In this document: piece by piece, positions 44,590-55,794 of the stretch
Position numbering within the stretch: the stretch's first letter is position 1
How the letters are laid out: each line of letters begins with the position of its first letter
Assembly (NCBI GenBank): GCA_036250195.1
Contig: JAVHZZ010000004.1
Coordinates: 255,192,728-255,256,727, forward strand
Source of the DNA: Mixophyes australis
Taxonomy: Eukaryota; Chordata; Amphibia; Anura; Limnodynastidae
DNA length: 64,000 nt
Direction of reading: 5' to 3'
Translations under genes and position numbers: made by a program
Notes under the pieces: generated by a model
Told to the model about the DNA's origin: nothing
Databases searched by the model: none
What the model saw: only the letters and a program-made list of their open reading frames with translations

Positions 44590-46715
44590 GCAAGATGCTG
44601 ACTTATAATTTAAGGGAGTTCTGAGACCAGACAGATAAGGTGGTAAGTCAAATGTGTATAAGGAAAATGCAGAACTATGTGACTATAGGCACCTGCCGTA
44701 GTAAGATGCATGTGCATGATAAATCTCTGCAGTATATCTCCTGGACCTGCAAACACTACTGCAGATGCAAAACTATGCAATGTAACAATCGATAAGTGAC
44801 GTAGTACATATCATGTGCTCATTACGGGCCTTAGAGTTTGAAGTAAGTCAATTTTTGTGGTGTAAATATACACATTGCTATACTGTGCATGCACACCAAA
44901 ATGGGTGCATATTTAGATTTGTGCATATCTTAGATTTGCAGCTCCTTACGCTTGGAGAGGTGGAAGAGGGAAGGTCAAGTGAAAGTTGAGTATTGTAAGG
45001 GCATGTACACGAAAGTGCCGCATGTCCCACTGGGAGATGCAACCTAATTAGGCTTAGATGCATCTTCTTCTAGGAGCTGGTACCTGAGGAGACTAGATGT
45101 AGATATGTAATGATGACAACACCAGTAGCACTGTCTAACCTCTTCTGATTGGCTGTTTGAATATTGACCCACTCCAACTGGCTGTACTTCATTTATTAGC
45201 ATCACGGCTAATGTTACTAGTACTAACCCTGTCAAGATACTATTCCCTGACATTTCATTACATTGTTATACAGTATACAAATAGGGTAACATGACTTGCA
45301 GTTATTACTAACACTGACAAGCCGCATATATATGATATTTTGGGACATACACATTTGTATGCCTGATGTATGTCTAACATAAAAATTCTTCAGTGTTTTC
45401 ATTAAGACATATGAGATTTGTGCGACTTTTCATACATGCATAAATTCAACATTTTTGCAACAGAATCTTTACGCATAGATTTGGGGCGCCAAAATGTGTT
45501 TAACTCTAAATCAGACCTTAAGGTATTACTGCAGAAGCAGAATTGTGTGTTAGCAAGAGCATGCTATGGTAAGTTATACAGTAAATCGGAATTGTTGCAT
45601 TTTTCTTCCTAAACTTGCAAAACACTACTGCAGATACAGAAATGTGTGACACCCATGAATTAAATCAAGATTGAAAAAGCTCTTCTGCCGGGTTTTACTT
45701 GTGATGTCTGTTCAGTCTGCTGCTTTAATCCAACTAATCGGTCTCTGCTTTCAGTAAAGAATATGAGTTAACAATGTGTATACCGTGCTATAGAAAATAT
45801 ATACACCAAGATATTTCAAAGGTGTACCATTCCTAAGGACAATTTATAAACCAAAAAAACTGCAGTCCTGTAATGATTCTATAGCTGCACAAGCAAATTT
45901 CAAGGTCTTTTTTTAACACCGCTATAAAATCGATATGCGCGTGGGTGTCAGATGCTCTGGAAAATGTGTATAGAGGAAACTGGAAATATGTCACATCAAA
46001 GTCCAATCTACTTCTTCTTTAGGACTAAGCCCTTTGTTTATTTACCTAATATATTTTTTGCCCTGAAATACTGCTTAGTTTAACTTTTATGTTTGACTTA
46101 CATTGATCATGAGAATGAGGGGACATCAGAAGTGTCTTTATAACATATGTCACTTTTGTTATAATAAATAAATTGTAATAAATTGGTTGAAGTGCACTTA
46201 AACATGTGCTCCATTATACATATAGGGACAAGACCCAATGTCAAGTCATTCTGTGGGGAGACAAATGCTGTACACCCTTCAGCAATGCAGACAATGCTCA
46301 TGTAAATACACCCGACTACACCTCTATATCTCATTTAAATAATCCCCTCCTACAAAATAAAATCCTCTTTTCTCACCTTCGCACCTAATCCGCACTTAGC
46401 AAGAAACTCCACCAACTCTCCCCATTGTATGTCACCATCTTGGACAGCATATCCATTCGCTTCCCCATAAAAATGGGAGTATTTGTGCAAAAGTAGGTAT
46501 GTGATGTTACAAAGCATTTGTACTGAAAGTTTGCAATTTTGTAAAAGACCCTTATTGTGTATATGCCTTGAGGCTCTATAAACCTACGGTATCATTCTCT
46601 CTCTCTTTCTATCTCTCTCACTGTATTTCTAGTCAGTGCATTTCCTCCTAACCTTCCTCTAGTCTCATCAATAAAGGGCTTTTAGAGGGGCAATTGTGGC
46701 TTTTGGTATTTGCAG
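44590..46715. other. No gene seen
   Basis: AT-rich DNA with a short repeated word CAAA(A)CACTACTGCAGAT at 44751 and 45618 and a CT-rich tract at 46595-46630. Short frames have no domain. Confidence 0.4.
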
Positions 46716-46722
46716 GTAATCC

Positions 46723-47136
46723 AGATTTTGCTAAACTGATGCCATCTTGTTGCCTTATAGCCATTTTGTTCTGTTATAGCTTAAATGAAAATTAGATGCA
46801 CCTGTTTTGTAGGAGTAATTCATTATTTGCAAGGCTATGCTTATAACCTTGGACATAGCAGAAAAGAGATCAGCCACTTCCCCCCTGTGGAGTTTTCCTG
46901 TGTGATAATGAGAGAATATAGTAACATCTGTGTGAAGAGAGCATAAGTGATGAAAGCCTTTTGGGGCATAGTTTTCTGTAATATGTGATTTTTGCTATAT
47001 AGATAGGGACTTGTAACTAATAAAGCAGAGTTTATCGTACACTCAAACCATGCAGTGTATTTAATTCTCTCCAGCTGATGAGCTCATAACTGATAGACTG
47101 ACACTTACAGGTGAACAATCTGATATAGATTCAACA
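46723..47136 (+). repeat. 5' LTR of the endogenous retrovirus
   Basis: Aligns with 53714-54125 almost base for base. It contains GCTATATAGATAGGGACTTG (TATA-like) and ACTAATAAAGCAGAG (AATAAA) near 47020. A TGG at 47140 following the LTR is a possible start of the tRNA primer-binding site; the tRNA identity is not settled. Confidence 0.88.
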
Positions 47137-47489
47137 GCATTGGAGGTACCACCAAGACTGCTGACCTGAGCCAAGGACAGACAGAACTGGAGGTCGCCCT
47201 GGACACAGGACTCTGACTATAACCCGGGTGAGTAGAGTTTTCTACTTGTCAGGCTCCTCTGTTTAGAGCTTGCTCATGTCCGTCTAAGGTATCAGGCACG
47301 CAGATCTGTAAGTCTCAGAATTATACAGTTACTAACAATTTGTTTATTGTAATTGTATTGGTAATTATATTTCTGAAAGATGAGTGAATTTTGAGTGCAT
47401 GTGTGATACACCATCCCCAGAACTTTGTCAAGAAGTTTAGAATGAGTTTTCAGACCTTCGTCCCAGATGCTGTCAGGCTATTCTGCACG

Positions 47490-47720
47490 GACACCCAGTG
47501 TAAAGAGTCCAAAAGGGACATCCAGTGTAAGGAGTCCAAAAGGGACATCCAGTGCACAGAGCCCACAGAACCGGACATCCAATATAAGGAGTCCAAAAGT
47601 GGCATCCAATGTATGGAGCCCAAAATGGGCATCTAGTGTATGGAGCCCACAGACCCGGACATTCACTGTTAGGAGTCCACAGAATGGGACGTCCACTATT
47701 GGGACAACCCACAGAAACTA
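47490..47720 (+). repeat. Minisatellite in the retroviral leader
   Basis: About nine diverged 24-30-bp units on GAGTCCAAAAGGGACATCCA or GAGCCCACAGAACCGGACAT. Frames on both strands translate it into repeats; none looks like a real protein. Confidence 0.75.
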
Positions 47721-47729
47721 GACCAGAGT

Positions 47730-49768
47730 CTCTATTGGGACTCAAAAGTACTGTCAATATAGGGGAATATAGACAGTAAGCAGATATGTGACAGGAACCC
47801 CCCCATAGAAATTATGCGCAGATTTCTAGGATGTGTGGGGAGTAGAAGGTCTGCAAATACTTTGTCAAGAAAGCGGGGATAGCCAAAGAAGGAATTGATA
47901 TGTGTTAATGGAGAAACAGGGTGTTGCAAGTGGTAATGTGACAAGAACAAAGGGGTATTGAGCCCAAACCCCAAGAGATAGTTTGAGGTGGCAAAGGAAA
48001 GTTAAGAGAACTGGAAAGTCGCAAGATATGTGGATAGGCTAAATGTATCACAAGCTAAATGATGTAATGACTAAAATAATGAATCAAGTAGGTTGTGTAC
48101 AAAAAAATGTATGTTTGATGCTGCACAGCTGAAGAGTGAAATGTGCCCCTCCCTTATTCTGTGTAAAAGATTTCAGTGTGTTGAGATAAGAAGGACTGTA
48201 TTTTGTTATCTGGCAATGTATGTAACATTGATAAAAAAAAGTTTTTCAAGTATGCTTATATGTCCGGAGTGCTGTGTGATAATAACATGTTGAAGCTAAC
48301 TTGTATTTAGTCTAATGCTGGGACTTGTAGTTCCACAGCAGTAGGCTGGAAGATAACAGTTAATTTTTCTTTCTCTGTATGTGAGTTTTATCTCCGTCTT
48401 ACTGCGTGTGAGGGAGAACTGTGTTTGTCTGTCTTGACCGTTTTACAAGAGAAATGTTTCAAGGTTGAAAATTTTTTTACAGTTGTAAATGTAATGCTTT
48501 TGAAGAGATGCAAAAGAAGTTTTAAAATCTTTGGTCCATCACTGCAGGATTCAGTGGACGGACAAAACTGTAATTAATGTACATTATCACTATTATTACT
48601 AGTGTCAGAACAAAGCTGGCTGGGTTTCAACAAATCGTTTCTGTATTTGAACAAAGTAATTTTGTTTCGGAAGTTGAGAAAAATAGCTTTCTCTTTAATG
48701 AAGTTGAGAATTGTGGGAGTGAGCTTTTACATGCAGATATATTACAAGCTGTTTTTATCTGTGTTAAAATGGCGCTGATGAATGTTCTCAGAAATCAGGA
48801 GGGTTTGTTATGCCCATAAAGAAATGGTATGAGATAAAATGTCATCTGTGAGCAAGAATTGTGAATATATATTTGTACTTTAAACATGGAAATCACAGAA
48901 TCTGGAAATGTGTGTGAATATTTGGTCACGGGAGATTTTGTTGAGAAAATGTTGAGTGATTTACAGACACAATGTGAGGTGTCTAATGAGAGTAATCTAA
49001 GTCAATAAGAGAAGCAGTGTTGCTTTCAAATGGCTGAATGCCTGGAACCAAGATTACAGATTGAATGTGTGTAAACCCGGAAAACATATTAGTGTCATTC
49101 AAGGGGGCTGTACTAGGTGATGATGAGAAAGGAGTGGCTTTAAACGCCCAGGTCTCGTCACTTTGACATTCCCTGTTTGTGAGATTAGGGACTGCCCCTT
49201 TGAGGAAATCATGGCATGGAACGCATAGCTTCACAGTTAAGCTTTTAGGAGCTGTTCACTGCACAAAAATGTTTACTGGTTACCTGATAACGATGTACTG
49301 ATACTGACAAGCATGATAGTTACTGTAATTCCTAGTGAATAAATGTTAATCTCTATGCAAAAGTTTTTTCTTCACAGGTCTCCAGCAAAAAAGACCCTTT
49401 AGGCAATCCAGATTGTATTGATCCAACTTCCAATGAATAGAAGTTCGCAATATGTTTTGGTCTACAGCCACAACAAACATAAGTATAAACTAATGTAGGA
49501 TTTAAAGAACGTAGATTCTGCTGAGTAATGATTGCCTTGTTTTGGAAATAGATTTTGGAGTTTATGGGCTATTCGCATAGCAAATGCATGAACTAGGTGG
49601 TTTTTCTGTATGTCATAGAAGGTGAGAAGATATGGTTTTAAAGAGAAAAGGACTAACATAGTTGAATATGAAATAGTGTTTAGGTTTATTTTTGTTTAGT
49701 TTTTTAACCAAATTTTATATCAGATGGTTTGAAAGAAAGTAATGCAATGTAATGTCAAATTATGTTAG
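47730..49768 (+). other. Leader/gag region of the retrovirus, decayed
   Basis: No capsid or zinc-knuckle motif could be recognised. Reading frames are short. Position between the 5' LTR and pol is the only reason to regard it as former gag. Confidence 0.4.
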
Positions 49769-50014
49769 CAGGGGCGCACGCAGGGGGGGTTTGTGGTTCT
49801 CCAGAAACCCCTCCCCTCCGCGAACGAACGGCCCTGTCAAAGAAGCGACCGCGGCAGTGCTGTATTGTACTACAATACAGCACTGCCGCGGATGCTTCTT
49901 TGACAGCGCCACGGCTGCTGTTCAATTCAGATTCGCCGAAATGGAGCTGCTGCGCATGCGCAGCAGCTCGCACTCTCTCTACAAAAAAATTGGGGGGGGA
50001 TGCATTTGCCCCTG
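49769..50014. mobile_element. GC-rich foldback MITE, copy 2, inside the retrovirus
   Basis: Begins CAGGGGCGCACGCAGG and ends TTTGCCCCTG. It shares the TACAATACAGCACTGCCGCG and GCTTCTTTGACAGCGCC core with the copy at 25.1 kb, and contains the palindromes CTGCTGCGCATGCGCAGCAG and CACTGCCGC/GCGGCAGTG. Confidence 0.75.
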
Positions 50015-50369
50015 GGTAGATAACAAAGGTTATTATTTTTTATCCTCATAATAGTTTTGAGTCAATCAGTGTTGTAAAGACATTCACTGCCCTTATTTAC
50101 TGTGCTATAATCATCATATACTGTAAATACCTCTTTGTATCATGGGAATGGTAATGCATTGATGGGAAATCAATGTTTGTACATAAATGAAAAAGCCTTA
50201 AGACTTTATGAGCTATTATCTGTGCTCCTGCAATAGCACTTCTGGATGATAGCAAGTCATTTATACTCTCCTCTGAGCAGAGCCAAATGTTTAACCAATT
50301 TTAAGTTGAAGTAACTGCAGCGCCAGCACTGACTTTGCCAGATTAGGACAAGCCTTTCACATTATTTTG

Positions 50370-52390
50370 TTATAAAGTAAGTGCACATGCACTAGGAGTA
50401 CTGACACAGATACATGGTCGCAAGCTAAGGTCACTTGCATACTACTCTGCACAATTAGACCCAGTCATATGAGCAATGAATGCAGCGGCCATGGTGTTTG
50501 GAAAAAGTACAGATATTGTGCTAGGGCACCCAGTAACCCTAATGGTGCCACATGCAGTAACAGAAATTTTAAATCCAGCACAAACAAAACACTTCTCAGC
50601 AGCCATACTAAGTAGCACTGCAAACTCCCTGTAACGTTACACTTAAGTGGTGCACAATGTTGAATCCTTGTGCCTTATTGCAGCAAGTTGCAAAAGATGG
50701 GAGAAGTACCTGTATAGATCGGGGTTCCCCTAGGGATTTGGGGGATTTCCATACCAACTTGAACAGGAAGAAAAAATGCAAACACAACATTTTTCTGAAT
50801 ATGATTGTGTAGAACTAATGAGACAAGGATCTTTTGTTTTATCTGACATAGATACACCGCTACCAAATGCAGACATCTCACGCTACCACATAGATGGTGT
50901 TTCTTATATAGGGTGTGCTGTAACCACACACACAGAAAGAGTGATTCAACAGACTCTACCGAGTCAGATGTCAGCACAAGAAGCTGAATTAAAGGCCCTG
51001 ACACTTGCATGCATATATGCAAAAGGACAAAGAGTAAACATTTACATTGATTCAAGTTATGCGTTTGGGATTGCACATGTTTATGGCCCTCTATGGAAAA
51101 GTAGGGTCTTATAGATTCAGCAAGCAAACCAGTCAACATGCTGAACATATCAGGGCACTGTTCACCGCATTCCAGCTGCCCTCCAAACTGTCAGTGATGA
51201 AGATGAAAACACACACAGAGATACTACCCCCGAAGCTAAGGGAAATAGACTGATAGACCAGGCCGCACAAGAAGCCGCCATAGCCCCAGTACCCCAAGGG
51301 GAGTCTAGTTACATGGTGACTCCCTGACCCAAAATTTGAACGTACCACACTCCAACTTATGAAGCACTAGAAATGCAAGGAGAGTGGTGTAAAGGTCAGC
51401 GTTTGTGTCTGCCAAAAGCCCTTTACCCCATTATGGCTAATATAGCGCATGGGAAAGATGCAATGGTTGCACTCATTAGCAGGTTATGGATAGCACCAGG
51501 GTTTGTCCAAGCAGCACAGGTGTTAGTAGCAGGATGCTTAATCTGTGCATAGAATAACCCGGGTAAGTCTGTCCTATGGAAAACCACACCCCAGACACAG
51601 TATCCCTATAAGAGGATACAGATAGACTTTATACAACTTCCCAAATGCTCGGGCTTTGAGAACGTGCTAGTCTGTGTCGACTTCTTTAGTCACTGGCTGG
51701 AGGTGTGGCTGTATAGGAAAGCAAATACTAAAGCAGTAGCCAAGAAACTTACGAGTGAGGTAATCTGCTGATATGGGGTACCAGAGGTCATTGAAAGTGA
51801 CAGAGGGACACACTTTACGGGGCAAGGATTCCAGGAACTGTTATACGGGGCAAGGATTCCAGGAACTGTTAAAAGACATGGGAATCATATCTGTCCGTCA
51901 CACCCCTCACAGACCCCACAGTTTGAGATGTGTGGAGCGCCTAAATGGTACACTGAAATTGAAAATGCAGAAAATAATGGCTGAAACAGGCCTGCCATGG
52001 ATCTCAGTAAGAAACACTCCTAGGAAAGACACTGGTTTAGCACCAAATCAGATACTGTTTGGCACAGCACACAGAACAGGCTGTGACTTTCCATAGCAAC
52101 TATAGCATGTACATGGTGATTTGTTGAACTATGTTGCTTTATTATAGAAACAACGAACTGAAATACATGGTCAAGGGATTTCTTTCATTCCAGGCCCTAA
52201 TTTTGATGCAGGTACCCATAAACTGCAACCGGGGGACTGGGTGGTCGTAAAAAAGCACGTCAGGAAGAGTCTTGAACCCAGATATGAGAGTCCTTTCCAG
52301 GTCTTATTGACGACTCCCATGGTAGTGGAAGTACAGGGAAATGACACCTGAATACACGCATCCCACTGCAAGATCTTCAGACAAGGGGAG
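50370..52390 (+). pseudogene. Retroviral pol remnant: RT end, RNase H, integrase
   Basis: Three frames together show the end of the RT connection region (about 50375-50620), an RNase H domain (about 50776-51300, with the acidic residues of the YxDG and IDSSYAFG motifs) and an integrase. The integrase core begins at about 51590 with the first Asp in an IDF motif and the second in ESDRG (about 51796). The E region lies near 51935, and a C-terminal PGDWVVVKKH-type domain at about 52222-52370. Stops and frameshifts are frequent, including a local duplication of GGGGCAAGGATTCCAGGAAC at 51820 and 51846. The N-terminal zinc-binding part of integrase is degraded. Confidence 0.88.
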
Positions 52391-52399
52391 TCTGAGTAA

Positions 52400-53713
52400 A
52401 ATGTATTTTACAATTTTTTTAAAGGTCCAAGGGAGACCAGAGAGTGGTGTTCATTGATATTAGCAGGAGGAATATTGATTGCACATTATGTTCCTTTGCT
52501 GTAGGCTGTAGATGTGGTACTAGTCTAGAAAGGAAAGCTAGGTCTGGAAGAACCAGACTCATGCCAATAGTAATGTAGAGATCATTATACATAATGAGAA
52601 AAATTCTAATATGAAAGTTTAACCCAACCAAATAAGAAAAGAGCAACCCATGACTGTAGGGGTTTAGATCCAACACAGAAATGTATTTGTGAGTATTGTG
52701 GCGCAACACATTATAACATTAAGACAATAAGTTAATATTGAACTACCTGACAGCTTAGTCTGGAGGGTACTGCCTGACCCTAAATATGTAAATTGAAGCC
52801 CAGGGTTGCACCTTTTTAACCAGTGACACAGATGATCTAGAAAAAATGTTTGATCAACACTTACAAAAAAAATTAAGGCATGAAATATAAATTTTTAAAG
52901 GAGCACACTGGAGATGCTTATCTAGAAGGATAGTTTTCATGGCTGTACCTGGCCAATTGGTTCAAGGGTATAGGAGGATGGTTATCAGTTTTTATACATG
53001 TTGTACTTCAAGGACTGTTACTAATCCTTATTATAATATATATATACTAATAAAACTGATGTGGCTTATTAGCAAGTGTATTAAAGCTAAGTGTTTCTCT
53101 TCCAGAAAAATTAAAGTTACCACATCTGTCTTAACCGCTGTACTGTACACCCCATCTAAGGAGTGTGAACCTTGTGGAACTCTCAGCACTACTACCAGTT
53201 GTGATCAGTGCAGAAACCAAGAACCTTTTCCTTGGAATCCTCATGCTCGTTACTGAAGTTTATCCTTATGAAGATATACAGCACAATGGACAATCGCTTC
53301 TATTGTGAAATAAGTGACATATAACACTTGCTGTGCGCACTGTGTATTTTCTCCCTCCCTTTCCTTTTTTCCTTCCCTAAAAAAATCCATAGTTAAAAGA
53401 CAAAAAGGAAGCACAAGAGGCCCCAGATCCTCTCATGTTTACTGATATATGTGAAGATCTGACATCAGGACATGTAGCGGGTGCAAGACGGTTGTCGACT
53501 CATTGACCATCTATCATCTAGAAGAGGGATCATGGACTTGCTCTTGGTGGGGGATGGGTTGTTCTATGTATCCAGTTTTAGGCAATCATATTCATATGTT
53601 CTGTTAGAAGGGTGTATGTGTATAAGTACCCATTAAAAGCGACAGCAAGAATGTGATCTCTGATAGGTAGTGTTAGGGCAAATAATGAATAAAAAGATGG
53701 GAAATGAGAAATG
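52400..53713 (+). pseudogene. Probable env remnant and polypurine tract
   Basis: No surface-subunit motif was recognised. Around 52985-53060 a frame gives a run of about 20 Leu/Ile/Val residues preceded by GLLLIL, consistent with a membrane anchor of the transmembrane subunit. The purine run AAAAAGATGGGAAATGAGAA (53691-53710) just before the 3' LTR fits a polypurine tract. The interpretation rests on position. Confidence 0.45.
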
Positions 53714-54125
53714 TGATTTTGCTAAGCTGACACCATCTTGTAGCCTTATAGTCATTTTGTCCTGTCATAGCTTAAATACAAATTAGATGCACCTGTTTTG
53801 TAGGAGTAATTCATTATTTGCAAGGCTATGCTTATAACCTTGGACATAGCAGACAGGAGATAAGCCACCCCCCCTGTGGAGTTTTCCTGTGTGATAATGA
53901 GAGAATATAGTAACATCTGTGTGAAGAGAGCATGAGTGGTTAAAACCTTTTGGGGCGTAGTTTTCTGTAATACGTGATTTTTGCTATATAGATAGGGACT
54001 TGTAACTAATAAAGCAGAGTTTATTGTACACTCAAACCATGCAGTGTATTTAATTTTCTCCAGCTGATGAGCTCATAACTGATAGACTGTCACTTACAGG
54101 TGAACAATCTGATATAGATTCGACA
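53714..54125 (+). repeat. 3' LTR of the endogenous retrovirus
   Basis: Begins TGATTTTGCTAAGCTGACA and ends TATAGATTCGACA. It differs from the 5' LTR at scattered positions, indicating an old insertion. Confidence 0.88.
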
Positions 54126-54994
54126 AGGTCCTCGGATAAAATACACTAAGTACTAATCTAGATCCTGTCTAGATACTATATTTTCAATGTACAATATCAT
54201 GAATAGGACATTGGCAATATATCATCCCTGATGGATCATCTAGGAATACAATTTAATGCAAAAATCTCTATAGCAACAGGAGGGTAGTCCTTTTGTAATT
54301 TAATTGGAGGTTTCATAGAGAAAACTTCTATACTCTCAGTCAATTATGACTTTCTGTGGCAGGTGGAAGTATATGTGATTTTACCTTTTGTTTGGATCGG
54401 CATTACTCATCAGGAAAAAGTTATTTTCTGCAATAAAATAAGAGAGAAGCCACTTTAAGGAAACTGAACTAATAAGTTGTTATTCTAGACATCAGGATTT
54501 TGAGACCAGAGAAAGCCATAAGTAGTCAACTTATATAAGGTCACAGGTGGTCTGCTTTGAAATAAAATACTAGAACGTAAGCTAATTATGTTGTTCACCT
54601 ATAGGAACTCCTTTTCTATAGAACTATTCATACTCACCGTTACTCAGCTGCTCCCAGGACTTAAGCACATAGTAGTAGAATCTTCTGTAATGCACAAGCC
54701 TGTGGAACAACAGAAAGTGTAATATTGAAGATACAAATAACTAAAATATTAAAGGTCATTCACAAGTGGTTGTCCTTATGTCCAGAAACGGATGGAACGC
54801 TGACTAATGGTAATGGTTTAGCCAGTGGGTAACAAACAGTGGAACAGATCCCAATACAATGTGAGAGGTAATTGGCAGGCAGATAACATAGTCAGGTCCA
54901 AGCATAGGGTCAGCAACAGTAATCAAACCAAGACAGAGCAAGACACAAGAACCTATAACCACTCTGATAGCTTTGAGAAGCAGAGTTATCAAGC
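54126..54994. other. No gene seen
   Basis: AT-rich DNA between the retrovirus and copy B; nothing recognised. Confidence 0.4.
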
Positions 54995-54999
54995 CACAG

Positions 55000-55691
55000 T
55001 GTTACAACTCTGTCTGTTATTTGTACCTAGCAGCAATGCCACAGTGTTACAACTCTGTCTGTTATTTGTACCTAGCAGCAATGCCTCATACCACCAGAGG
55101 TGCTGCTGTTCTGTTCCTGAACTCTTCTACGTGCCTAAGGAGTTAATCTCCTTGCATTATGCCAGATTAGAACTGCACCTGTTGCACTGCTTTATGTACC
55201 TGCCTCTAGCTGTGCTCTGTGCAGTTCATCCATTTGTTCCTGGCTGCTGCTAACCTGCTCCTGTGCTATTTGGTATATACCTGCTGGACTGAACTTCTGT
55301 GTATGACCCCTGCCTGTACTTTGGACCTTGCCTGCTTGCCTGAGACCCCGAATCATTTGCCTGTACCTTGGACCACGCTGTTTTGCCTGTTGCCCTGACC
55401 TTTTGGACAGACTTCTGGACCTCGCCTATTTGCTTGATCTCTGCCTGGCTATTTGGATTTGTTTGTCTGGTCTCTATTTGATCCCTGGACTCTGTCTGCT
55501 TTCCTGGACAGCCTTGTGCCTTCTGGACTGGGGTAAACTTATTATACTTTTTCCTGCCATTTTACTATACAGTCTCTTTTGGAACCTGTTATCCGTGGAT
55601 TTGAGTTATCTTTGTTAATATATTTACCTGAATAAAGACACTTTGCCTTACACTTCCGTTGCACTTTGTGAATGCACTGGGATTCATAACA
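55000..55691 (+). repeat. 5' LTR of copy B with 45-bp head duplication
   Basis: TGTTACAACTCTGTCTGTTA occurs at 55000 and again at 55045, each followed by TTTGTACCTAGCAGCAATGCC. The duplicated unit carries the flanking bases CCACAG as well, so it arose after insertion. The LTR ends GGATTCATAACA at 55691. Confidence 0.85.
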
Positions 55692-55794
55692 TGATGAACT
55701 GCCATACAATATGGGCCTGCTGATTGCACGCCCTCTGCCTTAGTCCTGGAATTCCTAGTGTTTTTGCATTGAACTCTGTGTTTGGCTATTAGAC

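Larger units (their letters stand above)
46723..54125 (+). mobile_element. Endogenous retrovirus, decayed (class I-like)
   Basis: Direct LTRs of 414 bp (46723-47136) and 412 bp (53714-54125) enclose about 6.6 kb. The internal order is retroviral: leader with minisatellite, decayed gag region, pol remnant, short env remnant and a polypurine tract just before the 3' LTR. The RNase H and integrase style resembles gamma/epsilon-like retroviruses. Numerous stops and frameshifts in every part indicate an old, non-functional copy. Flanking target duplication could not be identified. It contains a secondary MITE at 49769-50014. Confidence 0.88.

Noticed and set aside
47473..47757. Frames rich in CPFWTPYTGC repeats
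   Set aside because: Minisatellite in the retroviral leader; the cysteine spacing reflects the DNA repeat, not a zinc-binding or toxin-like protein.
50776..51114. A stand-alone RNase H gene
   Set aside because: The domain is flanked by RT connection sequence before it and integrase after it, between two matching LTRs, so it is part of a retroviral pol remnant.
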